Positions 1 to 8,492 are shown, counted from the stretch's first letter. The stretch: 64,000 bases of DNA from DATJKD01 sp963728295 (GCA_963728295.1 CAVSKB010000019.1:868001-932000); one strand, 5' to 3'. Notes: a model not told the origin generated them from the letters alone. A program made the numbers and translations.

Positions 1-1
1 G

Positions 2-82
2 GAAGCCGCCAGAAAGAAGCGCGAGGAAAAGCAGCAGCGCCGCCAGCAGAAGAAGGAAGAGACTCCTCCGCCCGTAGCCTGA
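2..82 (+). CDS. C-terminal end of an unidentified charged protein (partial)
   Basis: Only the last 26 codons are present, read in frame 2 and ending in TGA at 80-82. The tail is almost all Lys, Arg, Glu and Gln, then a short Pro-rich end (TPPPVA). Such tails are common on RNA-binding or ribosome-associated proteins, but nothing here identifies the family. The frame is inferred from the run of charged codons and the clean stop. The rest lies to the left of the window. Confidence 0.4.
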   Translation, partial: EAARKKREEKQQRRQQKKEETPPPVA

Positions 83-219
83 TGCGGAACCAGCACCCGT
101 GTGTCCGGAATGGACCAGCGCGGCAACGCGCAAACGCCGATGTCGGGCTAACTGACTGCCGACGATTCGCTAGCGTTTGCCTCCGCCGAGCAGTCGGCTC
201 GGCAGGGACAACAGGAACC

Positions 220-873
220 TCAGGACGTCGACCAGCGCGCCGGAAGAGGACCGATCGCCGAGCTATTCCAAATGCCGGAATAATGCGGGTCATGGTCGAA
301 TCGGCGCATCGTGCCGGACGGCACCTGCACGCCGAGCTGAGCGAGATCCCGCTCGAGAAAAGTCCGGATGAAATCCTCTCGCCAGGCGGTGCTCGCCCGT
401 TCCGAGCGCGCCAGGAAGGAGCGCGGAAATCCGCCACGCAACCAAAGTCGGTTCAGATCCGGCCTTTCAAGCTCGTCGAGCGTAAAGCCGCTCATCTCGA
501 CGATCTCGATCCTGCCCGCGAGCGTTTCGGAGGTCTGACGCAACAGGTCCGGAGATGCGCTGCCCAGAATGAGGAATCGCGCGCGTACCGGGCGCCGGTC
601 CAGCAACACGCGAAGTACGCCAAATAGATTCGGGCGTAACTGGACTTCATCGATGACCACCAGCCCGCGCAATGGCTCCAGCGCCGTCATCGGCTCCGCG
701 AGGCGTGCGAGATCGACGGGATTCTCCAGGTCGAAGTACGTGCTCCGGGAACCCTTGATCAACTGCCGCGCCAGCGTGGTTTTTCCGCACTGACGCGGCC
801 CCAGCAAAGCGACTGCCGGGCTCGTCTTGAGGCTGGCGCGCAGGCGGCCTAGAAGACCGGAGCGTTTAACCAT
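220..873 (-). pseudogene. Truncated AAA_14/DUF4143-type ATPase
   Basis: This resembles the AAA ATPases that pair a P-loop domain with a DUF4143 tail; their cellular role is poorly known and some are linked to toxin-antitoxin-like mobility. Walker A (GPRQCGKTT, residues 25-33) and Walker B (VVIDE, about 71-75) are intact. The family is normally about 380-420 residues. Here recognisable sequence stops near residue 190. The expected continuation appears in two different frames (a WTM-like piece and an HYSGIWNSS piece) before a stop at 220. No further DUF4143 homology is visible down to 83, so this is a truncation rather than only a frameshift. ATG at 873 is chosen because AAGG lies immediately upstream and the longer frame would run through the tRNA. 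Confidence 0.7.
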
Positions 874-874
874 A

Positions 875-911
875 CCTTGAATATTGTGCGATGTCCGCTC
901 AATATTCAAGG
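875..911. repeat. Perfect 11-bp inverted repeat between tRNA 3' end and ATPase start
   Basis: CCTTGAATATT (875-885) and AATATTCAAGG (901-911) are exact inverted copies separated by 15 nt. The repeat begins one base past the CCA end of the tRNA and ends one base before the ATPase ATG. In RNA from the minus strand, the second arm contains the ATPase Shine-Dalgarno (CAAGG), so a hairpin would hide it. There is no T-run, so it is not a typical intrinsic terminator. It could be an operator, a translation-control hairpin or a processing site. Confidence 0.7.
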
Positions 912-1221
912 TGGTGGGCCCGGTAGGATTCGAACCTACGACCAAGGGATTCACGTTGCCCCGATGTTTCCATCGGGCGTGGACTATCTCTTCACCCTCG
1001 GCCCTGGCCGGTCGGGTGCGGGATGCTCGCTGCCTGTCATCAAGGGCGCTTGAGCCCTCAGGTAGTCTCTGCACCTTCCGACGGTGTACCGCCGGCTCGG
1101 CTCAGGGTTGCCATCAGCCTCGCTGGAAGGGTTCCCTGAATTCTTCCCGTTCACCACGCGAGTTACTCCGCGTGGGCACCTTTCGATGAGTCCCCTGCAC
1201 TAACCGCTGTGCTACAGGCCC
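912..1221 (-). tRNA. tRNA-Ile(CAU), split by a group I intron
   Basis: Exons are 1186-1221 (36 nt) and 912-951 (40 nt), giving a 76-nt mature tRNA with encoded CCA. The acceptor arms GGGCCTG and CGGGCCC pair over 7 bp. The D arm is GCAC/GTGC, the anticodon stem GGGGA/TCCCT and the loop CTCATAA, so the anticodon is CAU. The T arm contains GGTTCGAATCC. CAU could be Met or the AUA-reading Ile tRNA (lysidine-modified). The GGGCC acceptor and TTGGTCG variable region match the tRNA-Ile2 pattern of proteobacteria, not elongator Met. Lysidine synthetase (TilS) would be needed but is not in the window. Confidence 0.9.
952..1185 (-). ncRNA. Group I intron in the anticodon loop of tRNA-Ile(CAU)
   Basis: This 234-nt insertion sits directly after U36 of the anticodon. 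Conserved core elements are recognisable. A P4-like ATGGCAACCCTGAGCC segment is followed by GCAGAGACTA (5' P7 strand) and AAGAGATAGTCC (3' P7 strand), and the last base is G, as expected for omega-G. A GGTG near the 5' end can pair with the exon CAU to form P1 with a U-G pair at the splice site. Size, site and core motifs match the self-splicing intron known from the same tRNA in Azoarcus (subgroup IC3). No ORF is carried inside. The splice sites are inferred from tRNA folding. Confidence 0.88.
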
Positions 1222-1279
1222 ATACGCAAATCCTACACGTTTTGGGCCGTTAGTTGGATGGTCGGCGAAGCTTCTCCGG

Positions 1280-1500
1280 CAGGAAACAGCAATCTGCGGT
1301 ACCGCACTGCGTGGTCGCCCGACGGCAATCGCACTTGTGAAAGCTCACGGAGGCCTCTGCACGCGTTGCGGCTATTCACGCAACGCTCGATAGCTGGCAA
1401 ATCGCTCGCTAGACGTCATGAGGTCGAAGCGAGGAAGTGCAACTTATTGTGTTCGAATTGCCATGCGGAGGTTCACCGCCTTGCGCAGCGAGCGTGCGTA
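1280..1500 (+). pseudogene. HNH endonuclease remnant
   Basis: Two pieces in different frames recall a small HNH nuclease. Frame 2 (about 1280-1393) encodes HGGLCTRCGYSRNAR and then stops at TAG. Frame 1 (about 1420-1500) encodes KCNLLCSNCHAEVH, the classical C-terminal zinc/HNH half. The middle part with the first catalytic His, normally some 20-40 residues, is missing or scrambled. It lies just outside the 5' end of the intron-bearing tRNA, on the opposite strand. Whether it was ever linked to that intron cannot be told from the sequence. No other gene is visible between 1222 and 1578. Confidence 0.55.
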
Positions 1501-1578
1501 GTCGCTGGATCACTGGAGGAACTGTGCTCGTCCATCCGGTCATCCGCGCTTAGGACTTTTCGCTGAGGACGCGCGTGA

Positions 1579-1985
1579 TCAAGGCTTGTCGCCCTGGCCT
1601 GGCTGCATCGCCTGCTTGCGGCCTTCGACTACGTAGTAGATCAGGAGCGCGAGGCCTACGCCGATCGGCATCAGCGCAAACCACGCGACATCGCGGCCCG
1701 CGACCTCTTGGAGCGCGACGAACAGCCCCACGCCGACGAAGGTCCAGATCATCCCGGTAAGCAGGTGCCTGCGGCTTCCGGTCGTAGGTTGAACGACCTG
1801 AAGAACGTCTCCGGCAGTGGCGGCAACTCCATGCCCCGCTCGATCGCGGCCATGCGTTCCTTGTGATGCGCCTCGACGATGTCCCGCCTGCGGCGGTAGT
1901 CGATGATCGCGAACACGATCGGGATCGAGAGCGACATGATGATCGCGACGATGGGGATGAATACCGCGACGGCGTCTTCGGACAT
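1579..1985 (-). CDS. DUF6249-like small membrane protein (frameshifted)
   Basis: The predicted product of about 135 residues has one N-terminal hydrophobic helix (IPIVAIIMSLSIPIVFAII) and a basic cytoplasmic stretch containing HKERMAAIERGMELPP, typical of DUF6249 proteins. Two further hydrophobic segments follow (MIWTFVGVGLFVAL and WFALMPIGVGLALLIYYVV). The N-terminal and C-terminal parts are in different frames, changing near 1785, probably by a one-base error. Start ATG is at 1985. It is divergent from an ECF sigma gene, and DUF6249 proteins often sit beside ECF sigma/anti-sigma pairs, so it may belong to that regulon. The biochemical role is unknown. Confidence 0.65.
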
Positions 1986-2034
1986 GGATGGCCCTCCAGG
2001 CTGGATACCGCTTATATGCCCGCCGGCCGCCAAA

Positions 2035-2081
2035 GGTTGCACCGCCCTGTTGCAACCCTGCGCACGGTCCCGGCGTATAAA
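2035..2081. promoter_or_regulatory. Inverted repeat and TATAAA box upstream of ECF sigma gene
   Basis: GGTTGCA (2035-2041) and TGCAACC (2051-2057) form a 7-bp inverted repeat in the gap between the divergent DUF6249 and ECF sigma genes. A TATAAA sequence lies at 2076-2081. A TTGCAA at 2050-2055 is 20 bp away, too far for an ideal -35. This could be an operator with a weak promoter. The TATAAA overlaps an upstream ATG at 2081, which argues for the ECF start at 2129. Confidence 0.35.
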
Positions 2082-2128
2082 TGTCGCCGCGGCTCGACGC
2101 TGCGATCGGAGGGCCCCGTGGCGCGCTG

Positions 2129-2677
2129 ATGGATCCGGAGATCGAACAACACCTGGCGGCGGGCCGGCACGACCGCGCATTCGACCTGGTCGTGGGCTGC
2201 TACAAGGACCGGGTGTTCCGACTCGCCTTCTCGATTCTGAAGGAGCGCGCCGCGGCGGAAGACGCAGCCCAGGAAACCTTCGTGCGCGTCTGGAAGGCCC
2301 TGCCGCGCTTCGACGGTCGCGCTGCACTGGGGACCTGGATCTACGCCATCGCGCGCAACACCTGCCTGATGGATCTGCGACGCAGGCGCCCGACGGTATC
2401 CCTGGACGACCCGGATACGCCGGACGCACAGCATGCCGAGGCGCAGATCGCATCCGCGCCGGCGGAGGATCCGGAGCGTGACAACCTCCTGCGGCTGCTG
2501 GCCCGGCTGCCGCGCAACCAGCAGGAGGCCGTGCGACTCTTTTATCTGGAGGACCGGTCCTACGATGCAGTGGCTGAATCGCTCGGCATGCCGCTCGGGA
2601 CGGTCAAGAATCTGCTGCACCGCGCGCGCAAGCGGCTGATCGAGCTCGCGCGCCCCGAGGAGGTAAAGGCGGCATGA
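2129..2677 (+). CDS. ECF-family RNA polymerase sigma factor
   Basis: The 182-residue product has sigma region 2 (about residues 25-95, with FRLAFSILKERAAAEDAAQETF and WIYAIARNTCLMDLRRRR, given here as separate motifs) and sigma region 4 (LPRNQQEAVRLFYLED, then the helix-turn-helix AESLGMPLGTVKNLLHRAR). It recruits RNA polymerase to alternative promoters. Start ATG 2129 removes an implausible N-terminal extension and has GGAGG about 17 nt upstream, which is rather far. The stop overlaps the start of the anti-sigma gene (ATGA), so the two are translationally coupled. The inducing signal is not evident. Confidence 0.9.
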   Translation: MDPEIEQHLAAGRHDRAFDLVVGCYKDRVFRLAFSILKERAAAEDAAQETFVRVWKALPRFDGRAALGTWIYAIARNTCLMDLRRRRPTVSLDDPDTPDAQHAEAQIASAPAEDPERDNLLRLLARLPRNQQEAVRLFYLEDRSYDAVAESLGMPLGTVKNLLHRARKRLIELARPEEVKAA

Positions 2678-3206
2678 ACACATTCGTGAACGGCGCCTGC
2701 GACGATTACGAGTTCGAGGTCGCAGAGCTGGTCGACGGAACACTCGCGCCGGAGAAGGCGCGGATCGTCAGCCTGCATCTGGCGGGTTGTGCGCGTTGTC
2801 GCCGATGGCGTGACGAGTACTCGGCGATGGATGCGCGACTGTCCGCGCGCTGCCCAGACCTCGGCTCGCCAGCGGTTTCGAATGGAAGCTGGCAGCGCGC
2901 CTGCGGACGGGCGCGCCGGACGAGCGCGCCGATACCCGCGCCGCCGCGGATCGGGAATACGCCGACCTGATGGCCGGCCTGCGGGGTCGCCTGCGCGCAG
3001 CAACCCTCGGCAGCGTCGCCGGCGCAGTCGCCGCAGCCGGTTGCGCGCTGGCCGTCCTGCCGGTGCTCGTCGAGCACCTGCGCCCGGCGCTCGACGCTCA
3101 GACCGGTTCCGCGATCTTCAGGTTCTCGACCCTGGCGATCACCGTCGCTGCGCTCGCGTGGTCGTTCGGCAACGACGTACTGCCGGGGCTGCGTCTGCGC
3201 CGCTGA
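2674..3206 (+). CDS. Zinc-finger anti-sigma factor (frameshifted)
   Basis: The N-terminal part carries a zinc-binding anti-sigma signature (HLAGCARC, about residues 33-40). The C-terminal part has two hydrophobic helices (LGSVAGAVAAAGCALAVLPVL and FSTLAITVAALAWSF), so it is a membrane-anchored regulator that would hold the upstream ECF sigma factor inactive. The halves are in different frames, joined by a GEFWKLAARL-like bridge that is clearly readable as FEWKLAARLRTGAPDERADT. The switch is in a CGCGCGC tract near 2850, so an indel error is likely. The start overlaps the sigma stop by 4 bp. Confidence 0.75.
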
Positions 3207-3209
3207 GGC

Positions 3210-4265
3210 TCAGACCTTGCGCGCCCAGCCGTGCCGATCGGGCGCCTCGCCCGTCTGTATCGCGACCAGCGCGCTGCGCAGGCGCTGGGTTACCGCGCCG
3301 ACCTCGCCCGAGCCCACGCGGTGCTCGCCGTCGCGATGCACGAGCGTACCGATGCCTGCGAGAACCGCCGCGGTGCCCGAGAGCGCTGCTTCGCCCGTCT
3401 TGACCCACTCGAGCATCTCGGCGACGTCAAAGACGCGCTCCTCGACCTTGAATCCCATGTCGCGCGTCATCGTCAGAAGCGAATCGCGCGTCACACCGTG
3501 AAGGAAGGTCGAGTCGAGGCTGCGCGTGACGATGTGACCGTCGCGGATGAGGAGGAAGTTCGCCGCGCCGGTCTCCTGCACCGAGTCGCCCGGGCAGAAG
3601 AGGACCTGGTCGACCTTGTATTTGTCGCGCGCCGCGAGCGTGGGGCCCATCGCGGCCGCGTAGTTGCCGCCGGTCTTTACCATCCCCAGGTGCGAGGCCG
3701 TCCGGTTGGCCTTGTCTTCGACATAGATCCGGAGCGGCTTCACGCCGCCCGAGAAATAGTCCCAGACCGGGCTCGCGAGGACGATCAGGCTCGCCTCGTT
3801 GGTCGGCGTCGACGCCGCGCCGATGTTCGGCATCGTGCCGAAGAGCAGCGGCCGCAGGTAGAGCGCGCCCGGCGGCTCCGGCACCTGGTCGCGGCAGCGA
3901 TCGATGACCGAGATCACCATCGCCGCCAGCTGCTCGGCGTCCGGCTCGGGCATCGTGAGCAGCCGCGCGCTCTGGCGCATGCGCTCGATGTGACGATCCA
4001 TGCGGAAGACATGCACGCTGCCGTCGCGCCAGCGATAGGCCTTGAAGCCCTCGAAGCACGTGCTCGCGTAATGAAGCACGTGCGCGGCAGGATTCATCGG
4101 GATGGGCCCGGTCGGCAGCAGTTGCGCCGCGCTCCACCGGCCATCCTTGTAGTGCGCGATCGACATGTGGTCGGCGAGCACGGTGCCGAACCCGGGCCGG
4201 GCGGCGGCAGCCGTGGTCGCCTTCGCGGTGTCCTTGGAGCGTGATTCTGCGGTGGCTGCGTTCAT
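3210..4265 (-). CDS. ilvE: Branched-chain amino acid aminotransferase
   Basis: This is a 351-residue fold-type IV PLP enzyme that interconverts Leu, Ile and Val with their 2-oxo acids. Visible motifs are YASTCFEGFKAYRW near the N-terminus, VKTGGNYAAA with the PLP lysine, and the ETGAANFLLI loop. Length and motifs fit the larger BCAT type (about 350-360 residues), not the approximately 300-residue E. coli IlvE type. It is the last gene of the bkd operon, 6 nt after the E2 gene. It would therefore supply the 2-oxo acids that the dehydrogenase consumes, pointing to a catabolic role. Confidence 0.92.
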   Translation of the reverse strand: MNAATAESRSKDTAKATTAAAARPGFGTVLADHMSIAHYKDGRWSAAQLLPTGPIPMNPAAHVLHYASTCFEGFKAYRWRDGSVHVFRMDRHIERMRQSARLLTMPEPDAEQLAAMVISVIDRCRDQVPEPPGALYLRPLLFGTMPNIGAASTPTNEASLIVLASPVWDYFSGGVKPLRIYVEDKANRTASHLGMVKTGGNYAAAMGPTLAARDKYKVDQVLFCPGDSVQETGAANFLLIRDGHIVTRSLDSTFLHGVTRDSLLTMTRDMGFKVEERVFDVAEMLEWVKTGEAALSGTAAVLAGIGTLVHRDGEHRVGSGEVGAVTQRLRSALVAIQTGEAPDRHGWARKV

Positions 4266-4271
4266 GTGCGT

Positions 4272-5600
4272 CTATTCCGGAATGAAGATGGTGGCCGGAT
4301 GCTCGAGCATCTCCTTGAGCGCCTGGATCATGGCGGCGGCATCGAAGCCGTCGACGAATCGATGATCGAACGAGGAAGACAGGTTCATCATCCGCCGGAC
4401 CGCCACCGCGCCGTCGACCACGACGGGACGCTCCACGGCCTTGTTGACGCCGATGATCGCGAGCTCGGGCGCGTTGATGATCGGCGTCGAGACGATGCCG
4501 CCCAGCTTGCCGAGGCTCGTGACGGTGATGGTCGAGCCCCTGAGCTCCTCGCGCGTGGCCTTGTTGGTGCGCGCGGCTTCCGACACGCGGCGGATCTCGG
4601 CGGCGAGATCCCACAGGCCGCGCGCCTCGGCGTGTCGCACGACCGGCACCTTGAGACCGTCGGGCGTCTGCGTCGCGATGCCGGCGTGAACGGCATGGTG
4701 GCGGACGAGCACGTTGCGCTCCGCATCATAAGAAGCGTTGCACTGCGGAAACTGACCCGAGCGCGCACCAGCGCGGCGACCAGGAATGGCAGGTAGGTGA
4801 GCGACGGCGCACCTTCGGGCCGGCGACCGTTCAGGTGACGGCGGAGCGCCTCGAGCTCGGTGACGTCGACTTCCTCGACGTAAGCAAAATGCGGAATGTT
4901 CCGTTTCGCCTCGCTCATGCGCTGCGCGATCACGCGCCGGAGGCCGATGACCTTGATCTCCTCCGTACCCGTGCGCCGGGCGGGCGGCGCCGCACTACCC
5001 GCGGAACGCGCGGCGCCCGGTTCGCGGCCCGTCAATGCGGCAGCCAGGTCCTGGCGGGTGATGCGCCCACTCGGACCGGTGCCAGCGACCTGGGCGAGAT
5101 CGATGCCCGCCTCGCGTGCGCGTCGCCGCGTCGCTGGCGAGGCCATCACGCGACCGCTCGCCGCGGGCGACGGCGCAAGCGCCCGCGCGCCGTGACCGTT
5201 GCCCCGGGAGGCTGCAGCGGGCGGCGTCGCAGCCGGAGCAGGCGTCTTCGGTGTCGGCGCTGCCAACGTCGCTGGGGCCGCCGCGAGCGGCTGCGCTTTC
5301 AGGCGGTCACGGCGGCGGCGGGCTCGGCTGCGGACGGCGCGGCCGCGTCGGCGCCGGCGTCTGTCTCGAACACGATCAGATCCGACCCGACCTTGACCAT
5401 CTCTCCCGGCGCGCCGTGTAAGCGAAAGCACACGGCCAGTGACGGGAGCCGGCACCTCGACCGCTGCCTTGTCGGTCATGATCTCGGCCATGAGCTGGTC
5501 TTCCTTGACGAGATCGCCGACCTTGACGTGCCAGGCGACGATCTCCGCCTCGACCGTTCCTTCGCCCGAGGTCGGGCATCTTGAAGACGTATCGGCTCAT
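4272..5600 (-). CDS. bkdB: Branched-chain 2-oxoacid dehydrogenase E2, lipoyl acyltransferase (multiple frameshifts)
   Basis: E2 transfers the acyl group from E1 to CoA. In order there are: the lipoyl domain (start MSRYVFKMPDLG, lipoylation site in IMTDKAAVEV), an Ala/Pro-rich linker, the peripheral subunit-binding domain (SPATRRRAREAGIDLAQVAG), and the catalytic domain (IGLRRVIAQRMSEAK to SFDHRFVDG, the active-site DHRxxDG). Pieces lie in different frames, with at least four switches (about 5560, 5420, 5310 and 4730). All domains are otherwise complete, so sequencing indels are the likely cause. The start overlaps the E1 beta stop (ATGA at 5597-5600). Confidence 0.85.
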
Positions 5601-6614
5601 CGCGACTCCATCACCGTCTTGAGTGCGGCGGCTACGCGCGCCTGCCCGGGAAAATACTCCCATTCAAAGGCATGGGGGTACGGCGTGTCCCAGCCCGCCA
5701 CGCGCTGGATCGGCGCCTCGAGGTTCCAGAAGCATTCCTCCTGGATCGACGCCGAAAGCTCGGCGCCAAAACCGGAGAAGAGCGTCGCTTCGTGCGCGAT
5801 CACGCAGCGTCCGGTCTTGTTGACCGAGGCGGTGATCGTATCGATATCGAGCGGCACCATCGAGCGCACGTCGATGATCTCCGCATCGAGGCCGAGGCCT
5901 TCTGCCGCGGCCTGGCAGACGTACACCATCGTGCCGTAGGTCACGATCGTGACGTCGCTGCCCGCGCGCACGATGTCCACCTTGCCGATCGGCACGGTGT
6001 AATAGCCGTCGGGAACCTCGCCCTTCGGGTGCGTCGCTCCAGGACACGGCGGCCTTGTTCGGATTGCCGTCGAACGGACCGTTGTAGACGCGCTTCGGCT
6101 CGAAGAACACGACCGGGTCGTCGTCCTCGATCGCCGCGATCAGCAGGCCCTTCGCGTCGTAGGGGTTCGAGGGCATCACGACCTTGATGCCGCACACGTG
6201 CGTGAAGATCGCCTCTGGACTCTGCGAATGCGTCTGCCCGCCGCGGATGCCGCCGCCGCAGGGCGTGCGGATCGTGACCGGCGCCCAGAACTCGCCCGCG
6301 GTGCGGTACCGGAGCCGCGCCAGCTCGCTGAAGATCTGGTCGCAGGCGGGATAGATGTAGTCGGCGAACTGCACCTCGGCGACCGGGCGCAGGCCGTTGA
6401 CGCCCATGCCGATCGCCGCCCCCACGATCGCGCCCTCGGCGATCGGGGTGTCGAGTACGCGGTGCTCGCCGTACTTGCGCTGCAGCCCGTCGGTCACGCG
6501 GAAGACGCCGCCGAAGTAACCGACGTCCTCACCGAGCACGACGACGTTGGGATCGCGCGTCATCATGATGTCCATCGCGGAGTTGAGCGCCTGGATCATG
6601 TTCATCCTGGCCAT
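5597..6614 (-). CDS. bkdA2: Branched-chain 2-oxoacid dehydrogenase E1 beta (frameshifted)
   Basis: This is the beta subunit of the thiamine-diphosphate-dependent decarboxylase, about 338 residues. The TPP-activating Glu lies in VVVLGEDVGYFGGVF. Other family blocks are TPIAEGAIVGAAIGM, EVQFADYIYPA, IRTPCGGGIRGG and a C-terminal transketolase-C domain (DVTIVTYGTMVY, IDVRSMVPLDIDTI). One frame switch falls in a CCC run at 6021-6023 and is consistent with one extra base. It starts 3 nt after the E1 alpha stop. The GGIRGG block and the pairing with a BkdA1-type alpha subunit favour branched-chain substrates over pyruvate. Confidence 0.9.
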
Positions 6615-6617
6615 GGC

Positions 6618-7854
6618 TCAGGTCCGCTCCGCGCGCATCTGCTCGCGCTGACGCACGAGACGAGCGGGCATTTCCTTGAAGACGTCCTCGAACATTGAGT
6701 CGGGATCGAGCTTCGGCCCCTCGCCGAGGGTTCCATGCGTTACCGCTTCCTTCCACGCGGCTGCGACCTGCGCGTCGAGCTCGGCGGTAAGCGCCGCATG
6801 CCTCTCCTCGGACCACTCGCCGAGCGCGATCAGGTGCTTCTTGAGGCGCTCGACCGGATCGCCGAGCGGCCACTTCTCGTAGTCGTCCTTCGGGCGGTAA
6901 CGCGCCGGATCGTCACTGGTCGAGTGTGCTGCTCCGCGGTAGGTCACATGCTCGATCAGGGTCGGGCCTGCGCCACGCCGGGCCCGCTCGGCGGCCCACT
7001 GCGTCACCGCGTACACCGCGAGGAAATCATTGCCGTCCACGCGGATGCCGGCCATCCCGTAGCCCGGGCCGCGCGCCGCAAACGAGCGCTGCTCGCCGCC
7101 CGCGAAACCCTGGAAGGTCGAGATCGCCCACTGGTTGTTGACCACGTTCAGGATCACCGGCGCCTGGTACACCGCGGCAAACAGCATCGCGTGGTGAAAA
7201 TCGGCCTCGGCACTCGAACCCTCGCCCAAGCCAGCTCACGGCGATGTCGTCCTCGCCCTTGATCGCCGCGGCCATCGCCCAGCCCACGGCCTGCGGGAAC
7301 TGGGTCGCGAGGTTGCCCGAGATCGAGAAGATCCGCCCCGCCGTCCAGTGATACATAACGGGCAGCTGCCGGCCCTTGCACATGTCGCGCGTGTTCGACA
7401 GCAGCTGGCACATCAGGTCCACGAGCGGCCGCCCGCGGACCATGTAGAGCCCCTGGTTGCGGTACGAGGGGAACAGCATGTCCCCGGGACGCAGCGCCAT
7501 CGCCTGGGCGACCGAGACGGCTTCCTCGCCGAGCGAGCGCATATAGAACGTGATCTTTCCCTGGCGCTGCGTGCGCTGCATGCGATCGTCGAACACCCGC
7601 GTAAGCAGCATGTGCTTGAGGCCGATCTGCAGGTCCGACGCATCCAGATGCGGATGCCAGGGCCCGACCGCGCGGTGCTCGTCGTCGAGCACGCGTACGA
7701 GCTCGGTCGCGAGGTTGCCGATGTCGCGAACGCGCGCGTTGACGTCCGGGCGCGGCACGGCGCCGGCCGGCGACGTCTCGAGATAGCTGAAATCGGGTTT
7801 CTCGCCCGGCCGGGAGTGCGGCTTGGGTGTGTGCAAGCGCGATCGACGGGCCAT
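6618..7854 (-). CDS. bkdA1: Branched-chain 2-oxoacid dehydrogenase E1 alpha (frameshifted)
   Basis: The alpha subunit, about 411 residues, carries the TPP-binding domain. Clear blocks are HLDASDLQIGLKHMLLTRVF, GKITFYMRSLGEEAVSV, and MLFPSYRNQGLYMVRG. The TPP motif begins GEGSSAEADFHHA and ends ILNVVNNQWAIST; many homologues have GDG where this has GEG. The phosphorylation-loop region YRGAAHSTSDDPARYRP is typical of BCKDH alpha. The frame changes inside the TPP motif at a CCC run near 7225-7227, which looks like one extra base. It is the first gene of the operon. The E3 (lipoamide dehydrogenase) gene is not in the window. Confidence 0.9.
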
Positions 7855-7913
7855 GGCTCCCTCGGTTTTGTCGGGTGAACGGGAATGGGCGCGATAGGTT
7901 ACTCAGATCGACA

Positions 7914-7964
7914 GCGTACGGTTGAATTTGTTGCATTGCGGTGCAACAATCCGGAACGTACGTT
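7914..7964. promoter_or_regulatory. Palindromic operator region between bkd operon and bkdR
   Basis: The 127-bp divergent gap holds TTGTTGCA (7928-7935) and TGCAACAA (7942-7949), exact inverted copies with a 6-nt spacer. It also has two CGTACG palindromes at 7916-7921 and 7957-7962, 41 bp apart (about four helical turns), the second within AACGTACGTT. Lrp-family regulators bind such dyad sites, often several in phase. The placement suggests control of both the bkd operon and bkdR itself. Binding is inferred. Confidence 0.6.
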
Positions 7965-7981
7965 TCATAAAATTGCCTGTC

Positions 7982-8458
7982 GTGGAAAATAATCCGCATG
8001 TCGCCGTCGATCGCATCGATCGACGCATTCTCGATGTCCTGCAGCGCGAGGCCGCGCTGCCCGTGGCCGAGCTCGCGGCCCGCATTGGTCTTTCGACGAC
8101 GACGTGCTGGCGCCGCATCCAGGCGCTCGAGCAGGCAGGCGTCATCCGGGGCCGCGTGGCGGTGCTGGATCGCGCCGCGCTCGGCCTCGATGTGACGATC
8201 TTCGCGCACGTGAAGCTCTCGACCCAGGGCCGCGACGCGATCGCCGCGTTTGCGGAGGCCATCCGCGGGCGCCCGGAGGTGCTCGACTGCTACACGACGA
8301 TGGGTGAGTGGGACTTCATGCTGCGCATCGTCACGCGCGACATAAAGGCCTACGAGGCCTTCTATCTCGACCACCTGTCGAAACTTCCGTTCGTGCAATC
8401 GATCAACTCATCTGTCACGGTCACCGTGATCAAGGAAACGACCGTACTTCCGTTGTAA
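7982..8458 (+). CDS. bkdR: Lrp/AsnC-family regulator of the bkd operon
   Basis: The 158-residue product has an N-terminal winged helix-turn-helix (VDRIDRRILDVLQREA, ARIGLSTTTCWRRIQALEQAGVI) and a C-terminal RAM ligand-binding domain (VTIFAHVKL to VTVTVIKETTVLPL). Lrp-type BkdR proteins sense branched-chain amino acids and activate bkd genes. The divergent position beside bkdA1 supports that role. GTG at 7982 is chosen as start because an upstream ATG at 7922 would place the operator palindrome inside the coding region. The assignment to bkdR rests on context, since the family is broad. Confidence 0.85.
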   Translation: MENNPHVAVDRIDRRILDVLQREAALPVAELAARIGLSTTTCWRRIQALEQAGVIRGRVAVLDRAALGLDVTIFAHVKLSTQGRDAIAAFAEAIRGRPEVLDCYTTMGEWDFMLRIVTRDIKAYEAFYLDHLSKLPFVQSINSSVTVTVIKETTVLPL

Positions 8459-8492
8459 TGTCGGCAATCCGGCGGCGCCGAGGGTTGGACCC

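Noticed and set aside
884..1189. Small ORF across the tRNA and its intron
   Set aside because: It translates tRNA and ribozyme core sequence, so it is not a gene.
912..1221. Reading the tRNA as elongator tRNA-Met
   Set aside because: The CAU anticodon is shared, but the acceptor and variable-region pattern fit tRNA-Ile2. A TilS-recognition analysis would settle it.
3210..7854. Pyruvate dehydrogenase complex
   Set aside because: Separate E1 alpha and beta, the BCKDH-type phosphorylation loop, the aminotransferase and the Lrp-type regulator point to branched-chain substrates; E1 motifs alone are not decisive.
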